A DNA stretch of 64,000 nt from 40CM-2-70-7 sp035505915 (GCA_035505915.1 DATJQI010000005.1:21311-85310); one strand, 5' to 3'. Shown: positions 28,951 to 37,886, counted from the stretch's first letter. Made by a program: numbers and translations. Notes: generated by a model not told the origin, from the letters alone.

Positions 28951-30054
28951 GCCGCGCGACCCCCCTGCTGCTTCAGGAAGGCTTCGATGAATTGATCCAG
29001 ATCCCCGTCCATCACTTTCTGCACGTCCCCCACCTTCAGCTCGGTGCGATGGTCGTTCACCATGGTGTACGGCTGGAAGACGTAGGAGCGGATCTGGCTC
29101 CCGAACGCGATGTCGCCCTTCTGCTTGTCGACCTCGGCCTTCTTCGCTTCCTGCTCCTCCAGCGCTTTCTCGTAGAGACGGGCTTTCAGCATTTTCAGGG
29201 CGGTCGCCTTGTTCTTGAACTGGCTGCGTTCGTTCTGGCACGCCACCACGATTCCCGAGGGCAGGTGGGTGATCCGCACCGCGGAGCTGGTCTTGTTGAC
29301 GTGCTGACCGCCCTTGCCGGAGGCGCGGAAGACGTCGATCCGGAGGTCATCCTCGCGGATCTCGATCTCGATGTCGTCGTCCACGACGGGGTAGACGAAG
29401 ACCGAGGCGAAGGACGTGTGACGGCGGGCCTGGGCATCGAAGGGCGAGATCCGGACCAGGCGGTGGACCCCCTTCTCGGCCCGCAGCAGCCCGAAGGCGT
29501 AGTCCCCGCGGATCTCGATTTCGGCGGACTTGATCCCCGCCTCCTCGCCCTCCAGCAGGTCCAGGACCTCGATCTCGAAGCCGTGGCGCTCGGCCCACCG
29601 GGTATACATCCGCATCAGCATTTCCGCCCAGTCCTGCGACTCCGTGCCGCCGGCGCCGGGGTGGATGGTCAGGAGGGCGTCCCGGCGGTCGTCGGCGCCG
29701 CGAAGCATGTGCTGGAGCTCGAGGGCCTCGAGTGCCTGGGCGCAGCCGTCGGCCTCCGCTTCGAGAGAGCGCTGCATCTGGAGGTCGATGTTCGATTCCG
29801 CCTCGAGCATTTCCGTGAGCTCCCGCCCCTCGTCCACGCGCCGCTTGAGGGCGTGGTACGGGTCGAGCCACCGCTTGAGGGTCTTCACCTCTTCTACGGT
29901 TTTCCGGGCGCGTTCCTGGTCCGACCAGATGCCGCCTTCGGCCATCGTCTGCTCCAGCTCGGCCAGGCGCTTGGTCTTGCCGTCGACGTCAAAGAAAGCT
30001 CCGCAGTTCCTCGAGACGCTTTTGGAACTCGGAGAAGCGGTTGGTCAAAGGCAC
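28947..30054 (-). CDS. prfB: Peptide chain release factor 2, with programmed +1 frameshift
   Basis: Full product 368 residues in two frames. Frame 0 starts at GTG 30052-30054 (or TTG 30046-30048) and runs 21 codons to CTT-TGA at 29989-29994. A +1 shift continues at 29990 for 347 residues. The junction reads ...RSFL | DVDGKTK..., matching the RF2 N-terminus. Shifting is governed by an in-frame UGA, so low RF2 raises RF2. RF2 hallmarks follow: SPF tripeptide (RISPFDAQ) for UGA/UAA recognition and GGQ loop (GKGGQHVNKTSSAV). This is regulation, not a mutation. lysS overlaps its stop. Confidence 0.95.
29985..30006 (-). promoter_or_regulatory. prfB programmed +1 frameshift site
   Basis: Reading the minus strand, the slippery CTT followed by the UGA codon and a C sits at 29988-29994, with a GGAG Shine-Dalgarno-like element 4 bases upstream. 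This copies the E. coli site (SD-like tract, CUU, UGA, C). UGA followed by C is a weak stop, favouring the shift. Frame arithmetic is exact: 21 codons before, 348 (with stop) after. Confidence 0.92.
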
Positions 30055-30088
30055 GGGGATCGCTCAGGTTGAGTGCAAGATAGGCGAC

Positions 30089-30118
30089 GAGCCGTCCCCC
30101 GGGTGCGGGGAACGGCTC
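30089..30118 (-). terminator. Strong GC-rich hairpin between the zinc-ribbon gene and prfB
   Basis: A 30-base inverted repeat with arms GAGCCGT plus CCCCG on one side and CGGGG plus ACGGCTC on the other, with a small loop, lies 35 bases upstream of the prfB start in the 110-base gap 30055-30164. No T tract follows, so it may be a pause, attenuation or processing element rather than a complete terminator. Nothing else is visible in this gap. Confidence 0.55.
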
Positions 30119-30164
30119 TAACTGTGAAGAAATATGCGGAGTTAGACCTCGAAATTCCAGCGGT

Positions 30165-31064
30165 TTAGAAGACCTTCTGCCCGCCCGCGAGAAGCTCGTT
30201 CAACGCATCGGTCCAGAAGGGCGTGCTTTGCGCCATCTCCTGGCCCACCTGCTCTACATACTCGAGCCAGCTCTTCTCGATCTCGTCCTTGAAGATCTGC
30301 GGCAGCGTTCCCTCCCGCTGGCCCTGCAGCCGCTTCTCAGGATGGTAGACGAGCATGTCCGAAATGAGCGCGCGGGCCAACCGCCGCGCCTTCTGCTTCG
30401 GATCCTGCACCATGAAGGGATTCACCGGACGCAGCGGACCGGTCTTCCGCTCCACCGGCGCGGCGGCCGCCGCGGGCGCGGCGGGCGCTGGCGGAGCGGG
30501 CGGCATCGGCGTCGACGGACGCGGCGGCATCACCGGGGCCGGAGTGCCTCGCGGCGCCGTCGGCATCGAAGGCAGCGCCGGCGTGGACGGTGGCCGGACC
30601 GGAGGCGCGACGAAGGGCGCCGGGCGCGCAGCCGGGGGCGCGGTCGGGGGAGCCATCATCGGCGGCGCGACGGGAGGCCGCAGCGGCGGCGCGACGGCGG
30701 GCCGCACGGGCGCCGCGGGGGTCATGGGCGCGGCCGGAGTCGGCGGAAGCGCCGGAGGCGCGGGCGGCGCCGGCGTGAACACCGGTGCCGCGGGAGCCGC
30801 CATCGGCGCGGGGGCCGGCGGCGGGACCGGCTTCGGTGGAGGCGCGGGCGCGACGGGTGCCGGCGCCGGGGGCGCCGGGGGCGCCGGGAGGGGCGCCACA
30901 CTCACGCGCTGAGGAGGAGCGATGGGGGCCGCAGCGGATGCCGGAGCTGCCGAGACCGCGAAGACATTGCCGCACACGGCACAACGCGCGCGTACGCCGC
31001 CGGCGGGCACCTTGGCCGGATCGACGCGGTAGACGGTCTCGCACGACGAACAGGTGACGTTCAC
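30165..31064 (-). CDS. Zinc-ribbon protein with long Pro/Ala-rich linker
   Basis: 299 residues. An N-terminal MJ0042-type zinc ribbon has CSSC at Cys5/8 and CAVC at Cys28/31. Residues ~35-205 are low-complexity proline/alanine, a disordered tether. The C-terminal ~85 residues form a charged helical domain (ARALISDMLVYHPEKRLQGQREG and IFKDEIEKSWLEYVEQVG). Similar zinc-ribbon plus tether proteins occur in myxobacteria and other environmental groups, usually as uncharacterised regulators. It is 19 bases downstream of the diguanylate-cyclase-like gene. Function not known; I would test for binding to membrane or RNA. Confidence 0.85.
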   Translation of the reverse strand: MNVTCSSCETVYRVDPAKVPAGGVRARCAVCGNVFAVSAAPASAAAPIAPPQRVSVAPLPAPPAPPAPAPVAPAPPPKPVPPPAPAPMAAPAAPVFTPAPPAPPALPPTPAAPMTPAAPVRPAVAPPLRPPVAPPMMAPPTAPPAARPAPFVAPPVRPPSTPALPSMPTAPRGTPAPVMPPRPSTPMPPAPPAPAAPAAAAAPVERKTGPLRPVNPFMVQDPKQKARRLARALISDMLVYHPEKRLQGQREGTLPQIFKDEIEKSWLEYVEQVGQEMAQSTPFWTDALNELLAGGQKVF

Positions 31065-31083
31065 GGGGCTTTCGATCCACTCC

Positions 31084-32046
31084 TCATTCGGACGTCTCGC
31101 CGGACTCGTGATCGCGGCGGCGGTCGACCACGAACACCGATCCGGCCTGCGTCTTGGCGTAGCTCTTCATTTCGGTCGCCAGCTCCGACACCTGCGCCGG
31201 GTGGGCGAACCGGCGGTGCTGGTTGGTGACGATGCCGATGGACAGCGTCATCAAGGGCACCCGATGCAGCTGGCCCCGGCGGTCCTTTCCAAAGTAATAC
31301 CCGGCCCGCCGGTCCTGCTCGTTGTACTGGAACGGGATCAGGGTATCGAAGACGGTCAGGATCTCCCCGCACACCTCGGTGATCGCGTCCACGGGGATCA
31401 TAAAGATGAAGTCGTCGCCCCCGATATGCCCGACGAACCCCCGGGGTCCGGCCATCCCCTTCACCACATCGTGCAAGATACGGGACAGCAAGTAGATGAC
31501 GCGGTCGCCGTCGTAGTAGCTGTACCGGTCGTTGTATTCCTTGAAGTGATCCAGGTCCGCGTAGCAGACCGCGAACCACTCCCCCGCTTCCATCCGCCGC
31601 CGGATCTCCCGCTCGATGTCTGTCGTGCCGGGGAGGCGGGTGGACGGATTGACGGCGACATCCCGGGCGGTGCGGTTGAGGAGGCTTTCCAGGCGCACCG
31701 CCTGCTCGATCGGCTCGAGGAGCGGCGTGAGGACCTCGTCCGCGCCGGCGGCGAACCAATCCCGCACCCGGTCCGTGACGTGCCGGCCGGCGACGGCGGC
31801 CAGCGGCACGATGGCGGTGTAGGGATCGCCCTTCAGCCGCGAACAAAGCTCCATCGCCGATCCACCGTCGGCGTCCGCGTCCACCAGCACGAGGAGGGGC
31901 AGCGCCCGGAGGACCATCTGGAGCACGGTCGCCGGATCGGTGACCGGGACCAGGGACGCCGCCTTCCCCGTAATCCACGGAAGGAGCGCGTCAGGAACCG
32001 GGCGGCCCGCCGGCGAAAAAAAGAGGATCGTCTGGCGCGTCCGCAC
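31084..32046 (-). CDS. Receiver-GGDEF protein (putative diguanylate cyclase)
   Basis: 320 residues. Residues ~8-120 form a receiver-like domain with an acidic residue in LVLVDADAD (Asp56), but the usual conserved lysine after LTP is not obvious, so phosphorylation is uncertain. Residues ~135-310 are GGDEF-like: YADLDHFKEYNDRYSYYDGD, then GGDDF at 209-213 and LSIGIV. GGDDF departs from GGDEF/GGEEF at the fourth position. No RxxD inhibitory site sits 5 residues before it. It could still make c-di-GMP or be a binding/regulatory variant. It is the first gene after a 73-base gap. Confidence 0.85.
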   Translation of the reverse strand: MRTRQTILFFSPAGRPVPDALLPWITGKAASLVPVTDPATVLQMVLRALPLLVLVDADADGGSAMELCSRLKGDPYTAIVPLAAVAGRHVTDRVRDWFAAGADEVLTPLLEPIEQAVRLESLLNRTARDVAVNPSTRLPGTTDIEREIRRRMEAGEWFAVCYADLDHFKEYNDRYSYYDGDRVIYLLSRILHDVVKGMAGPRGFVGHIGGDDFIFMIPVDAITEVCGEILTVFDTLIPFQYNEQDRRAGYYFGKDRRGQLHRVPLMTLSIGIVTNQHRRFAHPAQVSELATEMKSYAKTQAGSVFVVDRRRDHESGETSE

Positions 32047-32119
32047 CGGGCTCCTCGTGTAAGAGTCGAGCGCACCGAAACGTAGGCCGGGGTGGTGGCG
32101 GTGTCAAACCAACACGCCG

Positions 32120-32905
32120 TCAGAACGCGACGCGAAGCGAGAAATGCGCCGCGTCCGGCAGGATCAGGGTTCGGAGGCTGGCGGACCGGCCGGCCGCAGC
32201 CGTGAGCCGGGCGGAAATCAGGGCGTCCAGGGCGCTCACGATGTGATTGGCCAAGAGGATGCCGAGCTGCCCCTGGGCGTTCCGGTAATCGTTGTCGGAG
32301 TTCCGGATCAGGTCCCGGAACGCCTGCTGCTGGAGGGCGGCGTTCTGCCAGGACCACTGGTAGGCGGGCCCTACGGCGTGCTGGACGTAGAAGGCGATGG
32401 CCTTCTGGTACTCGGGGCTGGTGGGCGGCGGCGGTGCATTGGGATCCGCCCAGAACGTCCGCCGGGCCAGGAGCCACACCGAGCCGTCGTACGTGGAGGG
32501 GTCCGTCTCCGGCGAGAGCCCCGGTCCCGGGTCGTGGTCGAACTGCCCGGACGAGACGAACTTCTCCATCGTCTCGTAGTACTCGAAGATGGTGTCCCGC
32601 CGCATCGTGGCGAAGCCGCGCTGCGCCACCAGGAAGGCGAGCTCGCGGAACGCGTCGGCCCCGCTGTTCCCCGCGTGCTCGAGCTGGATGTAGCGGCTCA
32701 GAACATACAGCTCGATCGCCCCGTACACGGCGCCACGGTCCTGATGGCCCAGCAGCTGTCCGAATCCCGGTACCACGAGCGACGCGAGAGGCCGCACCCA
32801 GGTGCGGCTCGCCAGCGCCGCGGAATCGATCTGCGCGACGGCGGGCCGGGCACCGGCCGCGACGACGACCGCCACCAGCGCCGCCGCGCCCGCCCTTCCC
32901 CACAT
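32120..32905 (-). CDS. DUF5683-like secreted or membrane-associated protein
   Basis: 261 residues. A signal peptide at about 1-24 (AAALVAVVVAAGARPAVAQ) is followed by SLVVPGFGQLLGHQDRGAVYGAIEL, which resembles the PGxGQ segment of DUF5683-type proteins, and then a helical central part. The C-terminus (HFSLRVAF) is beta-like with a terminal aromatic, so an outer-membrane location is possible. It overlaps the PorV-like gene upstream by one base (TGATG), suggesting a shared surface role. Family assignment is tentative. Confidence 0.75.
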   Translation of the reverse strand: MWGRAGAAALVAVVVAAGARPAVAQIDSAALASRTWVRPLASLVVPGFGQLLGHQDRGAVYGAIELYVLSRYIQLEHAGNSGADAFRELAFLVAQRGFATMRRDTIFEYYETMEKFVSSGQFDHDPGPGLSPETDPSTYDGSVWLLARRTFWADPNAPPPPTSPEYQKAIAFYVQHAVGPAYQWSWQNAALQQQAFRDLIRNSDNDYRNAQGQLGILLANHIVSALDALISARLTAAAGRSASLRTLILPDAAHFSLRVAF

Positions 32906-33969
32906 CAGAAGACCAGGCTGAATGAGATGAACGTGGGATTGGCGGCGAGCAGGTCGGTGCCGGATACGAACGTGCGGGCGAAGTCGAGGGCGATGCTGCC
33001 CGAGTGCACTCCCATCCCGACCGAGGGTCCCGACAGGCCCTGGCGCGTGAATGCGTACCCACTGCGGAGCCGGATCAGGTCGCGGTAGCCCAGGTCGATG
33101 CCGATGCGCATCTGCGGCGGGGCGGAGTTGTCCCAGGGCCGGTCGACGTCGGCGGCGACGCGCAGGTCGACGCGGTCGAGCGCCTCGGCGAGCCGGGTCG
33201 TTCCCGAATCGGGCACGGCCAGCTCGGCGCCGCCCGCCGGCGCCCGGGGATGGAAATCGATCCGGTAGACCGCGCCGAGGACCAGACGCGCGGGGAGCGG
33301 ATCGGCCTGGTCGGCGTTGTTCACCTGCAGCTTGAACCCGATGTCCTTCACCACCGCGCCGAAGCGGAAGGCCCCGCCGGCGCCGAGCGTGACCTGCGTG
33401 CCGACGTCGAACGCGTGCGTGATGGCGTTTGCGCCGTTCGGCAAGCCGCCGCAGAGGCCGGTGCAGTTCACCTGGAACTGGATCAGCTTGTAGGTCATCC
33501 CCACCGTCACCGCCCCCGCCACCGAGGTCGCGAACGAGGCCAGGTATTCGACGTTGCGCGGCGAGATGTGGGCGAGCGCGAAATTGGAGCTGTCCACCAC
33601 CACGTCCTCTTCACCGTAGTCGACCAGATAGACCCCGACACCGAACACGCCGATGCCGCGACGGGGCACGAACAGGGTGATCGCGTTGGTCGGTCCGGCC
33701 ACCAGATTGGCGCTGTTCAGGTTGAACTCGGCCTGCGTCATCGTGGCGAGCCCTGCCGGGTTCCAGAACACGTCCTCGCCGCGCCCCTGCAGCGTGACCC
33801 CGACCTGTCCCATGCCGACTCCCTGGGCGCCCACGGGCAAGAGCAGGAACACGGCGCCCGCATTGGTCAGGTCCGATCCGGATTGCGCGGGCAGCCGCGC
33901 GGCCGAGGCCCCGGCCAGGAGGCCGGCCGCGGCGATGGCCCGGACGGCTTCAGTAGGGCTTGGCCTCAT
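32905..33969 (-). CDS. PorV/UPF0164-like outer membrane protein
   Basis: 354 residues. A signal peptide (AIAAAGLLAGASAARLPAQ) is followed by GAVFLLLPVGAQGVGMGQVGV and EDVFWNPAGLA, the FadL-like segment of PorV/UPF0164 proteins, then a beta-barrel ending in ISFSLVF with terminal phenylalanine. In type IX secretion PorV shuttles substrates, but no other T9SS gene is here, so only a PorV-like barrel is claimed. The ATG at 33967-33969 lies 20 bases inside the end of the Trm112-like gene. Confidence 0.85.
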   Translation of the reverse strand: MRPSPTEAVRAIAAAGLLAGASAARLPAQSGSDLTNAGAVFLLLPVGAQGVGMGQVGVTLQGRGEDVFWNPAGLATMTQAEFNLNSANLVAGPTNAITLFVPRRGIGVFGVGVYLVDYGEEDVVVDSSNFALAHISPRNVEYLASFATSVAGAVTVGMTYKLIQFQVNCTGLCGGLPNGANAITHAFDVGTQVTLGAGGAFRFGAVVKDIGFKLQVNNADQADPLPARLVLGAVYRIDFHPRAPAGGAELAVPDSGTTRLAEALDRVDLRVAADVDRPWDNSAPPQMRIGIDLGYRDLIRLRSGYAFTRQGLSGPSVGMGVHSGSIALDFARTFVSGTDLLAANPTFISFSLVF

Positions 33970-34120
33970 CCACGAGCATGATGGGGATGTCGTCTTCGAC
34001 CGGATACGACAGGCGGCAGGCCGGGCACGCGAGGGCCTCGGCCGGTGCGGGACGATGCTCGAGGGGGCCCTTGCACTTGGGGCAGACGAGAATGGCGAGC
34101 AGATCGGGCGCGAGACTCAC
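33950..34120 (-). CDS. Trm112-like small zinc-ribbon protein
   Basis: 56 residues from GTG 34118-34120. Two CxxC pairs (CPKC at Cys13/16 and CPAC at Cys32/35) and LSYPVEDDIPIMLVDEA match the bacterial Trm112/YcaR family. In eukaryotes and archaea Trm112 activates methyltransferases; in bacteria the partner is generally unknown. The GTG overlaps the era stop (GTGA) and the 3' end overlaps the PorV-like gene start, so it is sandwiched and probably co-translated. Confidence 0.88.
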   Translation of the reverse strand: MSLAPDLLAILVCPKCKGPLEHRPAPAEALACPACRLSYPVEDDIPIMLVDEAKPY

Positions 34121-34965
34121 GGGTTTGAATACCCCAGCCGCTTGAGGGAGGATGCATCCGCGCGCCAGCGCGGCATCACCTTGACGTGGAGATCCAGGAA
34201 GACGGGCTGGCCGATGAGCGCTTCCATCCGCTCGCGGGCGGCCCGGCCGATGGCCTTGATGGCCCGGCCCCCCGCTCCGATCACCATGCCTTTCTGGCTT
34301 TCGCGCTCTACGTAGACGGTGGCCCGAATATATACCGGCGTTTCGGCCTCCCGGTATTCATCCACCGCGCAGGCCAGGCTGTACGGCAGCTCCTCGCGCA
34401 GCTCGGCGAAGGCCGCCTCGCGGACGTATTCGGCGGCGAAGAACCGGAGGGGCTGGGCGGCGAGGTCGTCGTCAGGATAAAGGAATGGACCTTCGGGGAG
34501 CCGTGCCTCGAGGGCCGCGCGGAGCTCCGGCACCCCGGCGCCGGTGGCCGCCGAAACCGCCAGGCTTCCGCGCGGAGCCGCTCGCCCCGGGACGAGGTCG
34601 CTCTTGGTGTACACGGTGAGCACGGGGACCCGCGGCGGGTTCGGGATCCCCGCGACCGTCGCGAGCGCCGGTGCGTCGCCGTCCGCGAGCGGGTGGAGGT
34701 AGGCGATCACGTCCGCGTCCGCGAGGGTGGCCAGCGCGGCTTCGCGCATCACCTCCTGCAGGCGGTACTCGGGATCGAGGAGCCCCGGGGTGTCCGTGAA
34801 GATGAACTGCGCGTCTTCGGTGGTGACCAGCCCGATCACGGGCAGGCGCGTGGATTGCGGCTTGGGGGAGACGATGGCCAAATGCTGGCCGACCAAGGCA
34901 TTGAGGAGGGTCGACTTCCCGACGTTCGGGCGGCCGACCAGGGCGACGATTCCGCACCTGGGCAT
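34117..34965 (-). CDS. era: GTPase Era
   Basis: 282 residues. Era binds the 16S rRNA 3' end during 30S maturation. G1 is GRPNVGKST, G3 is DTPG, and G4 is TKSD. The C-terminal KH domain contains ESQKGMVIGAGGRAIKAIG. PKPQSTRLPVIGLVT is the Era switch segment. Note G4 is TKSD, while NKxD is usual, so the Asn-to-Thr change is worth noting but occurs in some Era proteins. It follows the Ig-repeat lipoprotein gene after 33 bases and overlaps the Trm112-like start. Confidence 0.95.
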   Translation of the reverse strand: MPRCGIVALVGRPNVGKSTLLNALVGQHLAIVSPKPQSTRLPVIGLVTTEDAQFIFTDTPGLLDPEYRLQEVMREAALATLADADVIAYLHPLADGDAPALATVAGIPNPPRVPVLTVYTKSDLVPGRAAPRGSLAVSAATGAGVPELRAALEARLPEGPFLYPDDDLAAQPLRFFAAEYVREAAFAELREELPYSLACAVDEYREAETPVYIRATVYVERESQKGMVIGAGGRAIKAIGRAARERMEALIGQPVFLDLHVKVMPRWRADASSLKRLGYSNP

Positions 34966-34998
34966 GGCAACGAAGTTGGCCGCCCGGCCCCCCCGAGG

Positions 34999-37842
34999 CT
35001 AGGGCGTGACGGTGAGCAGGAGGCCGACGGGCAGGTACGTCACCTGCCAGTGCCCCGTCGGGAGCGCGGGCAGCTGGACGCTGGCGAAGTCTCCGCTGAA
35101 GGCTCCCCACGCCACCACCGCGTAGGTGTCACCCACGCTGGGCACCCACCCGTTGATCGCGGTGACCCGGAGGGTATCGCCGAGGCTGAGCGTGCCGGTG
35201 ACGCCGAGGACACCGTAATTGTACGACCCCGTGCCCTCGACCTGGATGTTCACGAGCGATCCCGAGGCCAGGGTCACGTTGCCCGCGATCGTGAGGTAGT
35301 CGGTCGGGAAGCTCGGCACGCCGGGGCTCAGGGTGCCGTGATTGACGAGCCCGCCGATGGCGTACGTCACGTTGAACACGCCGCCCCCCGACCCTTCGAT
35401 GATGCCGGTGTTCACGGCGGTCCGCGGACCCACGGAGTCGATGGCCAGGGCCGCATCGCTCTCGATGATGGTGATGCCGGCGTTATCCAGTCCGCCGATG
35501 ATGCCGGAGTTGCCGGCGGCGTCGAGCAGCCCGTCCGCCCGAACGTGCACCACCCCGGTGATGAGCACGGCGTTCTCGAGCTGGACCTCCGGGGCGTCCG
35601 CCGGGTTGCCGGTACCGATGACCAGGCTCGCGACCGCGGAATCAGCGAACATCGCCACTTGGTAGACGCCGTGCGCGTCGACATAGGCGGTGTCCTGCGG
35701 CCCCGGCACGCGGGCCGGGCTCCAGCTGGCGACGTCGGTCCAGCTCCCGCCGGCCGGATTGATCCAGTGCACCACGTGGGAGCTGGCGCCGGACGTCACC
35801 GTCACCGAGGCGGTGGACACGACGGGCGGCAGCGCGTCGATCGCGCCCTTGACCGTCACCGCCGTGCCCGCCGCCGTGCCGATGAACTCGGCCGTGTAGG
35901 TCCCGTCGCCGTGATCCACTGTAGCCCGGAGGGTGCCGGTGCTGCTGCCGCCGGAGACCGAGAAGGACACGACGTGGCCGCCGGTCGTGAGCGGGTTGCC
36001 GGCCGCGTCCTTGGTCACGAGCGTGAAGAGCGACGAGTCGCCCACCACGATGGACGCGGGCACGGCCGTCACCACCGAGGTGTTGCGGGACGGCGCGCCG
36101 GGGACCACGGTCACCGTGTCGATCGCCGCGACGCCCTGCACCGTGGCGGTCACCGCGGTCTTGCCCGCCGTGTCGCCGGTGACCAGGCCGGTCCCGTCCA
36201 CGGCGGCCACCCCGGGGCCGCTGGAGCTCCACGAGACCGGCTTGCCCGGGAGCACGGTGCCGAGCGAGTTCTTGGCGGTGGCCGTGAGCTGCTGCGTCGC
36301 GCCGGAGGCGAGTGTCACCGGGTTGGGCGTCACCGCCACCGTGGCGACGAGCGTGTCCGTGCCGGCGGTCACCTGCACCGTCGGAAGAGCCGTGGTCACC
36401 GCCAGGCCGCCGATCGTCGCGCCGACGGTCGTAGGCGTCCCGGAGGCGACGCCCTTATAGAAGGCCGTGTAGATGCCGTTCGCGTGGTCCGTCACCGGCC
36501 CGATGCTGCCGGTGCTGGTCCCGCCGCTGGTCGTGAACGTCACCACGGCCCCACCCGAGGTGCGCGGGTTCCCCGCGCCATCCTTGGTGGTGAGCGTCAG
36601 GGTGACGCTGTCGCCCGCGGGCACCGTCGGGGCGGAGACGGAGACCACCGACGTGGCCGGGGAGACCGGGCCCGGCACCACCGTGACGGTGTCGGTGCCG
36701 CTCTTCGCGCCGGCGGAGGCCGTGATGACGGCCTGCCCCACGAGGTGGCCCGTCACGAGGCCGGTGGTGTCGACGGACGCGACCGTCGGCGCGCCGCTGG
36801 CCCAGGCCACGGATACCGCCAGGGGGTTCCCGGCGGAGTCCTTCGGAGTGGCCGTGAGCTTCACGGTCGCGCCGGAGGCGAGGGTGGGCGACGGCGGCGT
36901 CACGGTCACCGTCGCGACCGGGGCCACGGCGAAGGCCGAGAAGGTCACCGAGACATCGCCGATGAAGCTGAGGACCTTCTGTGTATCGGGGGTGGCGCCC
37001 AGGGTCCACTGCGCGCGCGCGAGGCCCAGCGAATCGGTCGGGATGGAGTCCGGAGCGACCGTCCCGCCGCCGCTCGTGATGGCCCAGTGGATCATCAGTC
37101 CGGGGACGCCGTTGCCGAAGCGGTCCAGCATCTGGACCACCAGGGCCGAGGGGAGGAGCGCCCCCGTGGACCCGGTCTGATGGTCCCCGCTCACGATCAC
37201 GAAGCTCTGGGCGAACCCGGGGAGCGCCCGGGCGCTGAACCGGACGACGGCTCCCGGGATCTGGGAGGACCGGGCGACCACGCTGTCGATCCCGCTGACG
37301 ACGCCGAGCGTCCAGGTTGCGGAGGCGAGACCTGAAGAGTCCGTGACGACGGTGGAATCCGAGAGCGAGCCGCCGCCGTGCGTGACCGTGAAGGTCACCG
37401 GCACCCCGACCACGCCCCCGCCCTGACCGTTGAGCGCCCGCACGGCGAGCGGTACCGGGAGCACCGTGCCGACCCGGGCGGTCTGGGTGTCCCCGGCGAC
37501 CAGGGCCAGGGAATCCGCGTTCGGGAGCACGGTCACGGTGGCGACACCGGCGAAGCTCCCAAAGTCGCCCGACACCTGGGCCGTGACCTGGGTGACTCCG
37601 GTCCCGCCACCGGTCACTTTGCCCGTCGCGTCCACGCGGGCGACGGCCGTATCGGCGCTGGCCCACGTGAGCGACACGCCGGCGGGCAGCGACGCGAAGG
37701 CGGAGTCGGTCTGGTCGAGGATGGTGGCGAGGATGCTCGCGCTCTGTCCCTGTGACACCGACAGCTGGGTGGGAGAGAGCTGGATGCCGCGGACCGCCCG
37801 CTCGCCCGGGGCGAACACGTAGTCCGCGCAGGCGACCCCCAC
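34999..37842 (-). CDS. Ig-repeat (Big_1/Big_2) surface lipoprotein with C-terminal beta-helix-like region
   Basis: 947 residues from GTG 37840-37842. Residues ~20-690 contain alternating bacterial Ig-like units: Big_2-type (LASGATQQLTATAKNSLG, VAAVDGTGLVTGDTAG) and invasin Big_1-type (VGDSSLFTLVTKDAAGNPL), repeated at least twice as pairs. After WINPAGGSWTDVASW the final ~260 residues look like a parallel beta-helix of adhesin/autotransporter type. The frame continues upstream to a CTG at 37888-37890 encoding a lipoprotein signal (GLAALAGASLVGVAC, with Cys following), which the GTG start would remove. I think the true start is that CTG, overlapping the upstream stop as CTGA. Likely a surface-exposed adhesive lipoprotein. 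Confidence 0.85.
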   Translation of the reverse strand: MGVACADYVFAPGERAVRGIQLSPTQLSVSQGQSASILATILDQTDSAFASLPAGVSLTWASADTAVARVDATGKVTGGGTGVTQVTAQVSGDFGSFAGVATVTVLPNADSLALVAGDTQTARVGTVLPVPLAVRALNGQGGGVVGVPVTFTVTHGGGSLSDSTVVTDSSGLASATWTLGVVSGIDSVVARSSQIPGAVVRFSARALPGFAQSFVIVSGDHQTGSTGALLPSALVVQMLDRFGNGVPGLMIHWAITSGGGTVAPDSIPTDSLGLARAQWTLGATPDTQKVLSFIGDVSVTFSAFAVAPVATVTVTPPSPTLASGATVKLTATPKDSAGNPLAVSVAWASGAPTVASVDTTGLVTGHLVGQAVITASAGAKSGTDTVTVVPGPVSPATSVVSVSAPTVPAGDSVTLTLTTKDGAGNPRTSGGAVVTFTTSGGTSTGSIGPVTDHANGIYTAFYKGVASGTPTTVGATIGGLAVTTALPTVQVTAGTDTLVATVAVTPNPVTLASGATQQLTATAKNSLGTVLPGKPVSWSSSGPGVAAVDGTGLVTGDTAGKTAVTATVQGVAAIDTVTVVPGAPSRNTSVVTAVPASIVVGDSSLFTLVTKDAAGNPLTTGGHVVSFSVSGGSSTGTLRATVDHGDGTYTAEFIGTAAGTAVTVKGAIDALPPVVSTASVTVTSGASSHVVHWINPAGGSWTDVASWSPARVPGPQDTAYVDAHGVYQVAMFADSAVASLVIGTGNPADAPEVQLENAVLITGVVHVRADGLLDAAGNSGIIGGLDNAGITIIESDAALAIDSVGPRTAVNTGIIEGSGGGVFNVTYAIGGLVNHGTLSPGVPSFPTDYLTIAGNVTLASGSLVNIQVEGTGSYNYGVLGVTGTLSLGDTLRVTAINGWVPSVGDTYAVVAWGAFSGDFASVQLPALPTGHWQVTYLPVGLLLTVTP

Positions 37843-37886
37843 CAGCGAGGCGCCCGCGAGCGCGGCCAGGCCCCGGCGGGAGAGGC

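Noticed and set aside
29945..30054. prfB as a frameshifted pseudogene
   Set aside because: The break is at the conserved CTT-TGA-C programmed site and both sides match RF2.
30065..31060. Plus-strand Gly/Ala/Arg-rich open frames opposite the zinc-ribbon gene
   Set aside because: They are the reverse reading of the Pro/Ala tether and have no start signal.
32905..33969. Type IX secretion system
   Set aside because: Only a PorV-like barrel is present; no PorK/L/M/N/Q or T9SS sorting tail was recognised.
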